From Affinirhizobium straminoryzae (lineage in GTDB: Bacteria > Pseudomonadota > Alphaproteobacteria > Rhizobiales > Rhizobiaceae), in contig NZ_VJMG01000076.1 in assembly GCF_007004135.1 (NCBI RefSeq), forward strand, positions 1-64,000: 64,000 nucleotides of DNA. The letters run 5' to 3'. Both the position numbers and the translations under genes were made by a program. Each line of letters begins with the position of its first letter. Position 1 is the stretch's first letter. The notes under the pieces were generated by a model that did not search any database, was not told where the DNA came from, and saw only the letters and a list, made by a program, of their open reading frames with translations. Shown piece by piece: positions 1 through 9,700 of this stretch.

Positions 1-822
1 CTGCGCCGCCTCCGGCACGCTGCCGGGGATGGCGGTCAGCCTGTGCCGCGCGCCGCTGAGCGGCGGCAATGCGCCGAGAAGACCCTGCGTATAGGGATGG
101 CTCGGATGGGCGAAGAGCTGTCCGCTTGGCGCCTCTTCAACGATACGTCCGGCATACATCACGGCAATGCGCGAGCAGGTTTCCGCGACGACGCCGAGAT
201 CATGCGAGATCAGCACAAGCGCCATGCCGGTATCACGACGCAGCGTCGTCAGGAGATCGAGGATCTGCGCCTGAATGGTGACGTCGAGCGCCGTGGTCGG
301 CTCGTCCGCCACCAGAAGCTCTGGCTCGCCGGCGAGCGCCATGGCAATCATCACACGCTGGTTCTGGCCGCCGGAAAGCTCATGCGGATAGGCATTGAAG
401 CGGTTCTTCGCGTCTGGAATGCCGACCTGATCCATCAGGCGGATCACTTCCGCCTTCGCCCGCTCGCCGGTCAGGCCACGATGGAGTGTGAGTGCCTCGC
501 CAATCTGGCGGCCGATCCGGTGGACGGGATTGAGGCTTGCCGCCGGATCCTGGAAGATCATCGCGATGCGCCCGCCGCGCACCGGCTCGAGCCTGTGCTT
601 GGGTGCCCCCAGAATGTCCGCGCCATCCAGCAGCACGGAGCCGCGCACGGTGGCAGAGGCGGGCAGGAGGCCGAGTGCCGCGAGCCAGGTCACGGACTTG
701 CCGCACCCGGACTCGCCCACCAGGCCGACCGCCTCGCCGCGCTCGACCGCGAGGTTGATCCCCCGCAAGGCCGGCGCGTGGCCGAAGGCGACCGAGAGAT
801 TCTGGATCTCGACGAAGGCCAT
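1..822 (-). CDS. Peptide ABC transporter ATP-binding protein (DppD/OppD type), partial
   Basis: ATPase of a dipeptide/oligopeptide importer that powers uptake across the inner membrane. The 274 visible residues contain a Walker A (GESGCGKS, about residues 36-43), the Q-loop (FQDPAAS), the signature LSGGQNQR, a Walker B ending in ADEPTTALD and the switch His in LISHD, followed by the family C-terminal region ([12 protein letters not shown]) that normally precedes the oligopeptide/dipeptide C-terminal domain. The frame is still open at the left edge, so the C-terminus is missing. The ATG lies 4 bases after the stop of the binding-protein gene, so the two are cotranscribed. Permease genes are expected elsewhere in the operon and are not visible. 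Function at family level is firm; the peptide substrate is unknown. Confidence 0.93.
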   Translation of the reverse strand, partial: MAFVEIQNLSVAFGHAPALRGINLAVERGEAVGLVGESGCGKSVTWLAALGLLPASATVRGSVLLDGADILGAPKHRLEPVRGGRIAMIFQDPAASLNPVHRIGRQIGEALTLHRGLTGERAKAEVIRLMDQVGIPDAKNRFNAYPHELSGGQNQRVMIAMALAGEPELLVADEPTTALDVTIQAQILDLLTTLRRDTGMALVLISHDLGVVAETCSRIAVMYAGRIVEEAPSGQLFAHPSHPYTQGLLGALPPLSGARHRLTAIPGSVPEAAQ

Positions 823-826
823 GACC

Positions 827-2407
827 TCAGGCGCCCCAGTTGTGACGACGGAAGTCCATCACGAAGGACTGGGCCGGCGCCCACCTGATGTCGGCCCGCT
901 TGGCGGTGAAGGAGGCGTTGCGGTGCAGAACCACATAGGCCGGATCTTCGATCTCGATGATCTGCAGCATGCGGCGCCAGACCTGAATGCGGCGCGCCTT
1001 GTCCGTGCTGCTGCCGAGTTCCTGCGACAGGTTGCCGAATTCCTCGTTGCGCCACTGATTGCTCTTCCAGGGTGAGCCGAGCGGGCCCCAGGAGCCGGAC
1101 ATCTGGACGTAAGGATCGGGCAGGCTGGCAGCAGCAGACCAGTCGTGAATGCCGCGGGTTTCCGGGCCGCCTTCCTGGATCTGGCCCCAGTTCTCCACCA
1201 TCTGCAGCTTGATGTTGAGACCGACGGCGCGCCAGTTTTCGGTATTGATCTGCGCGGTCGCGGTCTGGGCGGTATAGTAGTCGTTCAGCACGCGGTACGG
1301 GATCGGCTCGCCATTGTAGCCGGCCTTGCGCAGAAGCATGCGCGCCTTGTCCGGATCATAGGCGGGATTCTCGTGGTCGGTGATGTAGAAATCGCCGTAG
1401 AAGGACCACTGCAGGCCGCGCGGCACCTCGGTGCGCCCGCTCCACAGCGATTCGACGATCAGGTTGCGGTCGACGGAATGGGTCAGCGCCTGGCGGATCA
1501 GCGGATTGGCGAGTACCGGATGCGACTTGTTGAACACTGTATAGCGGGTGTTGTTGATCGGTCCGCCGACGACCTTGAAGCGCTTGTCGGCCTCGACCGT
1601 TGCAATCTGGTCCGGGGGGATGTCGCAGGCGAAATCGGCGCCGCCGGAACGCAGCAGGTTGATGCGGGACGCGGTTTCAGGCGTTTCCACAAACCGCACC
1701 TGGCGCAGCGGCGGCCGGCCCTCCCAGTGATCGTCGAAGGCCTTCAGCGTCAGCACCGAATCCGGCTTGTATTCGGAAATGGCGTAGGGACCCGTAGTCA
1801 CGGGCTGGCGGGCCCAGTCCATCCAGCTCTTGGCGGCCAGGAAGGCGCGCTTGTTGACGATCATGCCGATCGAGGCAGAGAGGCGACCTTCCAGAACAGG
1901 GTCGATGGAGGCATTGTGCATGCGGATCTTGTACGGCCCCAGCACCTCGATGCGCTCGAAAGCCGGAAGCGCCTGCCGCGCCACGACCTTGACGTTATCC
2001 GGAACCTCGACCGTGCCACCACCCCACATGCGCTCCGGACCATAGGAGAAGGCCACATCTTCGGCAGTCATCACATCGCCATTGTGGAACTTGACGCCTT
2101 CGCGCAGGTCCACGTCCACGGTCATGTCGTCGACGCGCTTCCATGCGGTCGCGAGCTGCGGCTGCAGCGCCATGTCGCCGATCCAGTTGTTGCCGATCAG
2201 CGTTTCGGCATAGCTTGTATAGATGCGGGTGCCGACATTGGACTGTTCGGTGAGCATTTCCAATGTGTTTGAATTCGAAATGCGCTGTACGGCAACGGTG
2301 ACGGCAGGACGATCGCCGGATTGTGCCGCGGCGAACCGAGGCATGACGAGGGCCGCCGTGGACGCGGCCGAAAGGGAAAGGACATGGCGGCGGGAGATTC
2401 CAGTCAT
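827..2407 (-). CDS. Peptide ABC transporter substrate-binding protein (SBP_bac_5)
   Basis: Periplasmic solute-binding protein of the peptide/nickel/opine class, 526 residues, a usual length for the family. The protein starts with a twin-arginine-like signal (MTGISRRHVLSLS, then an Ala-rich stretch ending AAAQ). I chose the ATG at 2407 because it directly precedes this signal and has GAGAAGG about 8 bases upstream; a longer in-frame start adds 26 residues that do not look like signal peptide. Family hallmarks include VDLREGVKFHNGD and AEDVAFSY near residues 95-125. It is the first visible gene of the leftward operon and is followed at once by the ATPase. Control by the divergent GntR regulator at 2638 is likely. 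The ligand cannot be read from the sequence. Confidence 0.92.
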   Translation of the reverse strand: MTGISRRHVLSLSAASTAALVMPRFAAAQSGDRPAVTVAVQRISNSNTLEMLTEQSNVGTRIYTSYAETLIGNNWIGDMALQPQLATAWKRVDDMTVDVDLREGVKFHNGDVMTAEDVAFSYGPERMWGGGTVEVPDNVKVVARQALPAFERIEVLGPYKIRMHNASIDPVLEGRLSASIGMIVNKRAFLAAKSWMDWARQPVTTGPYAISEYKPDSVLTLKAFDDHWEGRPPLRQVRFVETPETASRINLLRSGGADFACDIPPDQIATVEADKRFKVVGGPINNTRYTVFNKSHPVLANPLIRQALTHSVDRNLIVESLWSGRTEVPRGLQWSFYGDFYITDHENPAYDPDKARMLLRKAGYNGEPIPYRVLNDYYTAQTATAQINTENWRAVGLNIKLQMVENWGQIQEGGPETRGIHDWSAAASLPDPYVQMSGSWGPLGSPWKSNQWRNEEFGNLSQELGSSTDKARRIQVWRRMLQIIEIEDPAYVVLHRNASFTAKRADIRWAPAQSFVMDFRRHNWGA

Positions 2408-2595
2408 TTTCTTGACCTTCTCAAAATGGCAGGCAAAGGGAACGAGCCGCAAGAACGCGGGCAGGCCCGCGTCCGGCGTTTTCAAGCGTCGGCGCTTAAT
2501 GGACGAATGATCTGCGTGCCCGGCGGAATGCGCACTTCAAGTGTGTCCGCCGCGATGCGAAATTCATTAAGGGGTCATTGTGAACTGCGCATGAC

Positions 2596-2611
2596 AGCTG
2601 TAGGTACAGCT
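2596..2611. promoter_or_regulatory. Perfect inverted repeat, probable GntR operator
   Basis: AGCTGTA-GG-TACAGCT is a perfect 7-2-7 inverted repeat containing the GT-N-AC core expected of GntR family operators. It lies 26 bases before the GntR start and about 190 bases before the divergent binding-protein gene, so it could serve autoregulation and operon control. The 2408-2637 interval holds no gene. Confidence 0.6.
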
Positions 2612-2637
2612 AGTAAAATTAGGGGGCGGGGCGATTG

Positions 2638-3348
2638 ATGGAGCCGCAATGGTTCAGAGTGTATCAGGCCGTGAAGACAGCCATTCTGGTGGGAGAACTG
2701 CAGGCCGGCAGCAAGGTGCCGCCTGAATTCGATCTGTCGGAGGAATATGGCGTCAGCCGCAATACGGTGCGCCGCGCCTATCTGGCGCTCTCGCAGGAAG
2801 GCCTGATCCGCAGCGTCAACGGGCGCGGCTCCTTCGTCATGCAAAGGGGAATGACCTATGAGGTGGATGCCACCTCGCGTTTCCGCGACGTTCTGGACCG
2901 GCAGGGCGTGCACTCGGCCGTCCGGCTGCTGGAGAGCGAATACACAGAGGCGGATGAAGAGATTGCCCGTATCCTGAAGGTTGAACCCGGCCACCCGCTT
3001 CTCAGAGCCACCGATCTGATCCTCGGCGACGAGGTGCCGTTCATCCTGACGGTGCGCCACATCCGTGCGGACCTGATTGAGGATCTCGAGCAAAAGCTGA
3101 AAGAGGCCAACTCGCTGACGCTGGTGGCACGCCGGGAGGGGCTCGGGCAGTTGCGGCGTGTCTCCACCACCGTGGAGGCGCGGCTGCCGACAGAGCGGGA
3201 GGCAAGCCTCCTGCAAAGCCCGATCAATGCGCCGGTGCTGCTGGTTTACTCCGCAGGCGGGGTCGACAATGGCATTCTGCTCGAATGCCAGAGGGCCGTC
3301 ATGAACAGCCAGCGGATCCGGCTGTCCTTTCAGAGCGAGGCGCGTTGA
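2638..3348 (+). CDS. GntR family transcriptional regulator, HutC subfamily (UTRA domain)
   Basis: DNA-binding repressor or activator with an N-terminal winged helix (about residues 5-70; VSRNTVRRAYLALSQEGLI is the recognition part) and a C-terminal UTRA ligand-binding domain (about 85-230). Length 236 is normal. Two starts are possible, TTG 2635 or ATG 2638, one codon apart, behind a G-rich stretch (GGGGGCGGGG) that may act as ribosome binding site. It is transcribed divergently from the peptide importer, and a perfect palindrome sits just upstream. The natural inference is that it senses the imported solute or a derivative and controls the importer; the effector is unknown. Confidence 0.9.
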   Translation: MEPQWFRVYQAVKTAILVGELQAGSKVPPEFDLSEEYGVSRNTVRRAYLALSQEGLIRSVNGRGSFVMQRGMTYEVDATSRFRDVLDRQGVHSAVRLLESEYTEADEEIARILKVEPGHPLLRATDLILGDEVPFILTVRHIRADLIEDLEQKLKEANSLTLVARREGLGQLRRVSTTVEARLPTEREASLLQSPINAPVLLVYSAGGVDNGILLECQRAVMNSQRIRLSFQSEAR

Positions 3349-3367
3349 GCGCTGGCCATCCTCGAGC

Positions 3368-4363
3368 TTACCGGGCCACGTCGATAACGACGCGGCCACG
3401 CACCTGCCCGGCGACGATCTCGTTGGCGAGTTCGGGGAGGCGGGAGAGAGGCTCGACGCGGGTCATGGCTGCGAGATGGTCGCGGTTGAGATGTTCTGCA
3501 AGCGTTGCCCAGGCGGCCTTGCGCTTGACCATTGGCGCCATCACGGAATCCACACCGAGAAGGGCCACCCCGCGCAGGATGTGCGGCAGCACGGTTCCCG
3601 GAAGATCAGCGCCGCCGGCCAGACCGCAAGCAGCAACGGCGCCCCCATAGACCGTCTGCGACAGAACGTTCGCCAGCGTGATGGAGCCGACGGAGTCAAC
3701 CGCTCCGGCCCAGCGTTCCTTCTGCAGCGGGCCGCCCTTTTCCGTCAGGCTGGCACGGTCGATGAAGGCGCTGGCGCCGAGGTCGCGCAGGTAGTCGTGC
3801 GTTTCGGGCCGCCCCGTCGAAGCCGTCACACTATAGCCCTTGGCGGCGAGAAGGCTGACCGCAACAGACCCAACGCCCCCGGCCGCACCCGTGACCAGCA
3901 CCTCGCCAGCCCCCGGCTTCATGGCGCCCCAGGCTTCCAGCACGTTGACGCACAGCGCCGCCGTATAGCCGGCCGTGCCGACCGCCATCGCCTCTTCAAA
4001 GGAAAAGCCGTCCGGGATCGCCATCAGCCATTCGGGCTTGAGACGCTGAAAACGGCTGTAGCCGCCCCATTCCGTTTCCGACAGGCCGAAGCCGTTGACC
4101 AGCACGCGGTCGCCGGCCTTCCAGAGAGGCGAACGAGACTCGACGACTGTACCCGCCAGATCGATGCCGGCCACCATCGGCGTGCGGCGGGCAATGCGCC
4201 CCTTGCCGCTGATGGCGAGGCCATCCTTGTAGTTGAGGCCCGAGCAGGCGATCTCCACGAGCACATCGTGATCCGGCAGATCGGCGAGGCCGAGGTTTCT
4301 GAATTCCGCCTTCGGTTTGCCATCCACGAGATCGATGACGAGGGCCGTAAAGGTTTCGCTCAT
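3368..4363 (-). CDS. acuI: NADPH-dependent acrylyl-CoA reductase family (AcuI/YhdH-like MDR oxidoreductase)
   Basis: Zinc-independent medium-chain dehydrogenase/reductase of the YhdH/AcuI group, which reduces acrylyl-CoA to propionyl-CoA with NADPH and detoxifies acrylate. The 331 residues match the family length. Visible marks are the GroES-like N-terminal part (SGLNYKDGLAISGKG), the nucleotide-binding VTGAAGGVGSVAV near residue 150 and VDSVGS further on. The start at 4363 is supported by AGGAGCG upstream; the in-frame ATG 33 bases earlier lacks one. It converges on the GntR gene at 2638, with 19 bases between stops, and lies 36 bases downstream of the FCD regulator gene, so it may share that transcript. 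Substrate assignment rests on family resemblance. Confidence 0.8.
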   Translation of the reverse strand: MSETFTALVIDLVDGKPKAEFRNLGLADLPDHDVLVEIACSGLNYKDGLAISGKGRIARRTPMVAGIDLAGTVVESRSPLWKAGDRVLVNGFGLSETEWGGYSRFQRLKPEWLMAIPDGFSFEEAMAVGTAGYTAALCVNVLEAWGAMKPGAGEVLVTGAAGGVGSVAVSLLAAKGYSVTASTGRPETHDYLRDLGASAFIDRASLTEKGGPLQKERWAGAVDSVGSITLANVLSQTVYGGAVAACGLAGGADLPGTVLPHILRGVALLGVDSVMAPMVKRKAAWATLAEHLNRDHLAAMTRVEPLSRLPELANEIVAGQVRGRVVIDVAR

Positions 4364-4399
4364 GGGCAGAGACGCTCCTGATGGATGAAAGAACAAGGG

Positions 4400-5158
4400 T
4401 CAGGCTTCGGACGAGCCGGCGAGCTTGCGATTTTCCCGGGCCTGCAGGGCCGCGGCATAGGACTGGCTGACATAGTCGAGCAACTGCCCGAGCGCGGTGA
4501 CCGCACGGGCGGCATCCTCGGCACGGATGCCCTCGAGGATATCCCGGTGCAGGGAGGCCACCCGGCGGCGCTCGCGCACGCGAAAGACGATCATGTTGGT
4601 GATCGGAATGAAGGCCTCGATGACGGTATACATCATCAGCTTCAGCGGCCCGTTGCCGGTGGAATCGACCAGCGCGCGATGAAAGCGAACGTCGGACGCG
4701 CAGAAATCCTCGTCACTCAGCGACTTGTCCTCCTGCACCCGGATCTCGTCTTCCATCAGCGCCAGAAAGAGCGGATCCGGCCGTTCGGCGGCAAGCCGGC
4801 AGCAGATCGTCTCGGTTTCCCGGCGGGCGGTGATGATTTCCTCGATGTCGAAGGCGCCCACGCCGACCAGCAGCGTCGCCGCGCCGGTAATGGCTTTCGA
4901 CAGGCCTTCGGGATCGGGGCGCTTGACGAAATTGCCGCCCGTCGGTCCGCGCTTGGAGTGGATCAGATTCTGCGCGGCAAGCCGCTTCAGCGCCTCGCGC
5001 ACGGTGGGGCGCGAAATGCCGAAACTGCGGGCGAGATCCTCTTCGCTGGGAAGGCGCTCATCCACCTTCAGCCGGCCGTCCATGATGGCGGAACGGATGT
5101 TTTCGGCAACCTGCTTGGCAATGCCGGATCGCACCACTTCATCATATTTGAGGATCAT
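4400..5158 (-). CDS. GntR family transcriptional regulator, FadR/FCD subfamily
   Basis: Regulator with an N-terminal winged helix (about residues 8-75; GISRPTVREALKRL) and a C-terminal all-helical FCD domain, the class that senses small organic acids such as lactate or glycolate. I chose ATG 5158 (MILKYDEVV, 252 residues) because it is preceded by GGAGAGGGG; two in-frame ATGs 21 and 30 bases upstream have no such site. The gene is divergent from the FAD-linked dehydrogenase at 5290, and an inverted repeat with the GT-N-AC core lies between them. A role as regulator of that operon, responding to its hydroxyacid substrate, is the likely reading. Confidence 0.88.
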   Translation of the reverse strand: MILKYDEVVRSGIAKQVAENIRSAIMDGRLKVDERLPSEEDLARSFGISRPTVREALKRLAAQNLIHSKRGPTGGNFVKRPDPEGLSKAITGAATLLVGVGAFDIEEIITARRETETICCRLAAERPDPLFLALMEDEIRVQEDKSLSDEDFCASDVRFHRALVDSTGNGPLKLMMYTVIEAFIPITNMIVFRVRERRRVASLHRDILEGIRAEDAARAVTALGQLLDYVSQSYAAALQARENRKLAGSSEA

Positions 5159-5231
5159 GCCCCTCTCCACTCGCGTCATCGGAATCATGGCACGGGCCGG
5201 GCCAAATTGCTACACCTTTTTAAATATAGGT

Positions 5232-5260
5232 TTGACAAATATCGGATCGTGGATCACGAT
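5232..5260 (+). promoter_or_regulatory. Promoter -35 element and FCD-type operator ahead of the dehydrogenase operon
   Basis: A consensus -35 hexamer TTGACA (5232-5237) is followed by the 6-3-6 inverted repeat ATCGTG-GAT-CACGAT (5246-5260), which covers the expected -10 position; the -10 itself is weak (CACGAT or nearby). A repressor bound there would block the promoter. The dehydrogenase ATG follows 29 bases later with AAGGGGA as ribosome binding site. Confidence 0.55.
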
Positions 5261-5289
5261 AACCCCATAAAACAAGGGGAACAATCTGA

Positions 5290-6774
5290 ATGGTCTGCCG
5301 GTCCGGTCTCGATCCGGTCGATGGCGCATTGCGTCGTGCGACACCCTCTGCCACGGACGAACGTGTTCGCTCCGTGCTCGGCATTGTGTCGAGCCGGCTG
5401 CCGCCTGCGGCCTTTCTGGTTGGCTCCGACGTGGGGGATGGCTACCGGGGTGACGCGACGGATGAGAAGGGTGCGCTGCCGCCCGTGGTACTCAGGCCCG
5501 CCACGACAGACGAATTGTCCCTGATCCTTTCCGCCTGCAACGACCTTCGCCAGCCTCTCGTCCTGCAGGGTGGCCGGACCGGACTTGCCGGCGGTGCCCG
5601 GCCGATGGAGGGTGAGCTATCCCTGTCGCTGGAGCGGATGAAGCGGCTTTCCCCCGTGAATGTCGATGCGGCGACGATCGTTGCCGAGGCCGGCGTCACG
5701 TTGCAGGAAGTGCAGGCGGCGGCCAACGAGGCGGGCTTCTTCTTCGGCGTCGATATCGGTGCGCGCGGCTCCTGCACGATCGGCGGCAATGTCGCGACCA
5801 ATGCCGGCGGCATCCGCGTGCTGCGCTATGGAATGTTCCGGGCGCAGGTGGCCGGCGTCGAGGCGGTTCTTGCCGATGGTTCGGTTCTCTCCAGCCTCAA
5901 GGGCCTGCCCAAGGACAATTCCGGGCTCGACCTCAATCACCTCTTCATCGGGTCGGAAGGGGTGCTCGGCATAGTGAGCAAGGCCTGCCTGAAGCTCTGG
6001 CCGAAGCCGGTGACGGAAGCCAATGCGCTTTGCGTCGTTCCGAGCATCGATGCGGCACAGGATCTGCTGGTGCGTCTCCGGCAGTCGCTGGGTTCTCTCC
6101 TGTCGGCGTTCGAGATCCTGTTTCCGGAGGTCTATGCCGGTATTGCCAGAGGCGGCTTTGCCGCGCCGCCGCTGCCGCTGCCGGTGACGGGCGGTTATTA
6201 CATTCTCACGGAAATCCAGGGACAGACGGGCGACAGTGATCGCGAGCGCTTTTCCGAAGCCCTGATGGACGCGCTTGATGACGGGCTGGCAAGCGACGTG
6301 GTCGTGTCGCAGTCCTCGCGCGATTTCGAGGGGTTGTGGCGGCTGCGGGAGGCCAGCAACAGCTTCATTTTCAGCCTGTCCAATGTCGTGGGTTTCGATG
6401 TCAGCGTTCCCGCCGCCAGCATGGCGCGTTTCCTCGATCGGGCGGCGGCGTCGGTCAGGGCGATAGACCGGCACGCCGAAACCTACATCTTCGGCCATCT
6501 CGGCGACGGCAACCTGCATTACATGGTGCGCAGCCCGGAACACGATGCGCTGGCCGATGCGGTTCTGACCGCAGCAGCCGAAGCCGGCGGCTCGATTTCC
6601 GCAGAGCACGGCATCGGCCTCGACAAGAAGCCCTGGCTTTCTCTGGTGCGCAGCCCCGCCGAATTGGCGGCCATGCGCCGGCTGAAGCGCGCTTTCGACC
6701 CCCATTCCATCCTCAATCCCGGTCGCGTCTTCGACCTGGAGCCATCGCATGCTGGCGAGAAGGTGTGCCCATGA
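5290..6774 (+). CDS. FAD-linked 2-hydroxyacid dehydrogenase (GlcD / D-2-hydroxyglutarate dehydrogenase-like)
   Basis: Flavoprotein of the FAD_binding_4 plus FAD-oxidase_C architecture, 494 residues. The N-terminal FAD domain shows GGRTGLAGGARP near residue 97 and GGNVATNAGG near 165; the C-terminal cap ends with the family motif EHGIGLDKK near 438-446. Members oxidise D-2-hydroxyacids (D-lactate, glycolate, D-2-hydroxyglutarate) to 2-oxoacids. There are no C-terminal Fe-S cysteines, so it resembles the single-subunit type. It is the first gene of a rightward operon and overlaps the next gene by 4 bases (ATGA). Because the next gene consumes 2-oxoacids (arylpyruvates), an aryl-lactate substrate is plausible but unproven. 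Confidence 0.88.
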   Translation: MVCRSGLDPVDGALRRATPSATDERVRSVLGIVSSRLPPAAFLVGSDVGDGYRGDATDEKGALPPVVLRPATTDELSLILSACNDLRQPLVLQGGRTGLAGGARPMEGELSLSLERMKRLSPVNVDAATIVAEAGVTLQEVQAAANEAGFFFGVDIGARGSCTIGGNVATNAGGIRVLRYGMFRAQVAGVEAVLADGSVLSSLKGLPKDNSGLDLNHLFIGSEGVLGIVSKACLKLWPKPVTEANALCVVPSIDAAQDLLVRLRQSLGSLLSAFEILFPEVYAGIARGGFAAPPLPLPVTGGYYILTEIQGQTGDSDRERFSEALMDALDDGLASDVVVSQSSRDFEGLWRLREASNSFIFSLSNVVGFDVSVPAASMARFLDRAAASVRAIDRHAETYIFGHLGDGNLHYMVRSPEHDALADAVLTAAAEAGGSISAEHGIGLDKKPWLSLVRSPAELAAMRRLKRAFDPHSILNPGRVFDLEPSHAGEKVCP

Positions 6775-9700
6775 CCATCAACCCTCCCTCGGCGGCGATT
6801 GCCGCGCGCCGCGCGGTCAACGAGAGCATCGATCTCGAGGACCGCTATCGCCTCGAAGACGGGCGCATCCTCGTCTCCGGCACGCAGGCGCTGGTGCGCC
6901 TGCCGATGATCCAGCGACAGCGGGATCTTGCCGCCGGCCTGAACACGGCGGGCTATATTTCCGGTTATCGCGGCTCGCCGCTCGCCGGCTTCGACCGGGA
7001 AGTCATCAGGGCACGCCGCTATCTGGATGAGGCCCATGTCAGGTTCCAGCCTGGCCTCAACGAGGACATGGCCGCAACGGCAGTGTGGGGCACCCAGCAG
7101 ACGGAACTTTTCGAGGGCGCGCGTTACGACGGCGTGTTTGCCATGTGGTATGGCAAGGGGCCGGGCGTCGATCGCAGCATGGACGTGATCCGCCATGCCA
7201 ATGCGGCGGGAACCAGCCGGCACGGCGGCGTGCTGCTTCTCGCCGGCGACGATCACGGCGCCTCTTCCTCGACGCTGCCGCATCAGAGCGAACACAATCT
7301 GATCTCGGCCATGGTGCCGCTGCTGTCGCCGGCCGGCGTTGGCGAGTATATCGATTACGGCCTCATCGGCTGGGCCATAAGCCGTTATTCCGGCGCCTGG
7401 ATCGGCTTCAAGTGCCAGACGGAAATCGTCGAATGCACGGCAACCGTCGAGATCGGTCCGCATCGTCCGATGATCGTACTGCCGGAAAATGCGCTTACGC
7501 CCGGCGAACTTTCGCTTCGCTGGCCGGATGGACCGCATGCGATGGAGCTTCGTCTGGAGCGCAAGATGGATGCGGTGCGCGCCTTTGCGCGGGCCAACCG
7601 CATCGACCGCCGCTCGGGCATGACCGGCAGAGGCCGGCTCGGCATCGTGTCCACCGGCAAGAGCTGGCTCGACCTCCTGGGCGCGCTGTCGCTGCTCGGA
7701 ATTGCCGAAGGCGACCTCCAGGACCTCGGCATCGGCCTTTACAAGGTCGGCCTCGTCTGGCCGCTCGAACCGGACGGCATTTCTGCCTTCGCGGCAAGCT
7801 TCGACGAAATCCTGGTGGTCGAGGAAAAGCGGTCGATCATCGAGGAACAGGTGAAGGGACTGCTCTTCAACCTGTCCGCCGATCGTCGCCCGCGCATCGT
7901 CGGCAAGAGCGGCGAGGAGGGGCAGGCGCTTCTGCTGGCCACCGGCGAAATCTCGCCGCTCTCGATTGCCCACGCAATCCTTGCGCGCCTGGGAGATGCG
8001 GATGGGCGGCTGGCCGGCGCCGCGCACATGATCCGGGCGCTGAGCGCCGCTTCCGGTGAGGAAATCGTCGCACTTCGGCGTGATCCCTATTTCTGCTCGG
8101 GCTGTCCGCACAGCATCTCGACGCGCCTTCCCGAAGGAAGCCGGGCGAGCACCGGCATCGGCTGCCACATGATGATCATCGGCAACGAGGACCGCAACAC
8201 CTCCACCTTCACCCAGATGGGCGGCGAGGGCGGGGCCTGGATCGGCCTTTCCCCCTTCACCGACGAGAAGCACATCTTCGTCAACATGGGGGACGGCACC
8301 TATTTCCATTCGGGTCTGCTGGCGATCCGCGCCGCGATCGCCGCCAAGGTGAATGCCACCTACAAGATCCTGTTCAACGATGCCGTCGCCATGACCGGCG
8401 GTCAGCGGCATGATGGCGAACTGAGCGTTCCAGCCGTCGTAGAGCAGGTGTTGGCGGAAGGGGCGCAGCGCGTCGTGGTCGTTGCGGAATTTCCAGAGCA
8501 CTGGCACGGCAGTCTGCCGCGCGCCGTTTCGATCCATCACCGCGACGAACTGGATGCCGTGCAGCGATCGCTGAGGGAGATCGAGGGGGTCACGGTTCTC
8601 ATCTTCGATCAGGTCTGCGCGGCGGAAAAGCGGCGCCGGCGCAAGCGCGGCGCTTTCCCCACCTCGGACAAGCGGGCCTTCATCAACGAACTGGTCTGCG
8701 AGGGCTGCGGCGATTGCTCGGCCGTCTCCAACTGCATTTCGATCGAACCGAAGGAAACCGAGTTCGGCCGCAAGCGAACGATCAACCAGTCAAGCTGCAA
8801 CACCGATCTTTCCTGCATCAAGGGCTTCTGCCCGAGCTTCGTGACCGTCGAGGGCGGTACGCTGCGCAAGCCGAAGGGACGGGGCGTCGCCGCCGGTGCG
8901 GAGGACCTGCCGATGCCGCAGATCGCGGCAAACCTGTCCCAGCCCTACAATCTCCTGCTGGCCGGCATCGGCGGAACCGGCGTCATCACCGTCTCGGCCA
9001 TCCTGTCGATGGCGGCTCATCTCGACGGACTGGCGGTGGTGACGCTCGACCAGACCGGACTTGCGCAGAAAAACGGCGCGGTCGTCTCCCATCTCCGGCT
9101 CGCGGCCGAGCCCTCGACCCTGAACCGCGTGCGCATCGGCGCCGGCGAAAGCGATGTGGTGCTGGGCTTCGACGTGGTGGTTGCCGCAGGGCGCACCGTA
9201 CTGCCGACCTTTGCCAAAGGTCGCACGCGTGGCGTGGTGGACGATCACTTCGCACCGACTGCCGCCTTCGTGCAGAACACCGCGATCGACCTCAGGCAGG
9301 AAGCGACCTTGCGGGCGCTGAAGAAGGCGGCCGGCGAGGAGGCGCTGTCGCTCGTCGAGGCAACCCGCGCCGGCACCGCACTGCTCGGCGATGCGATTGC
9401 CGCCAACATGCTGCTGCTCGGCACCGCCTGGCAGCGCGGCCTGATCCCGATCAGCCTCGACGCCATCGAGCGGGCCATCACCCTCAACGGCACCGGCATT
9501 GCCATGAACCGCGCGGCCTTCGACTGGGGCCGGCGTCTCGCGCTTGATCCGCTGGCCGTGGCAAAGGCTGCGGGGTTCGTGAAGGAAGAGGCGAAGCCGG
9601 AAAGTCTGGACGAGATCGTCCGGCGTCGGTCGGATTTCCTCACCGCCTATCAGGATGCCGCCTATGCGGCGCGGTACCGGGGGCTGGTGGAACGCGCGCG

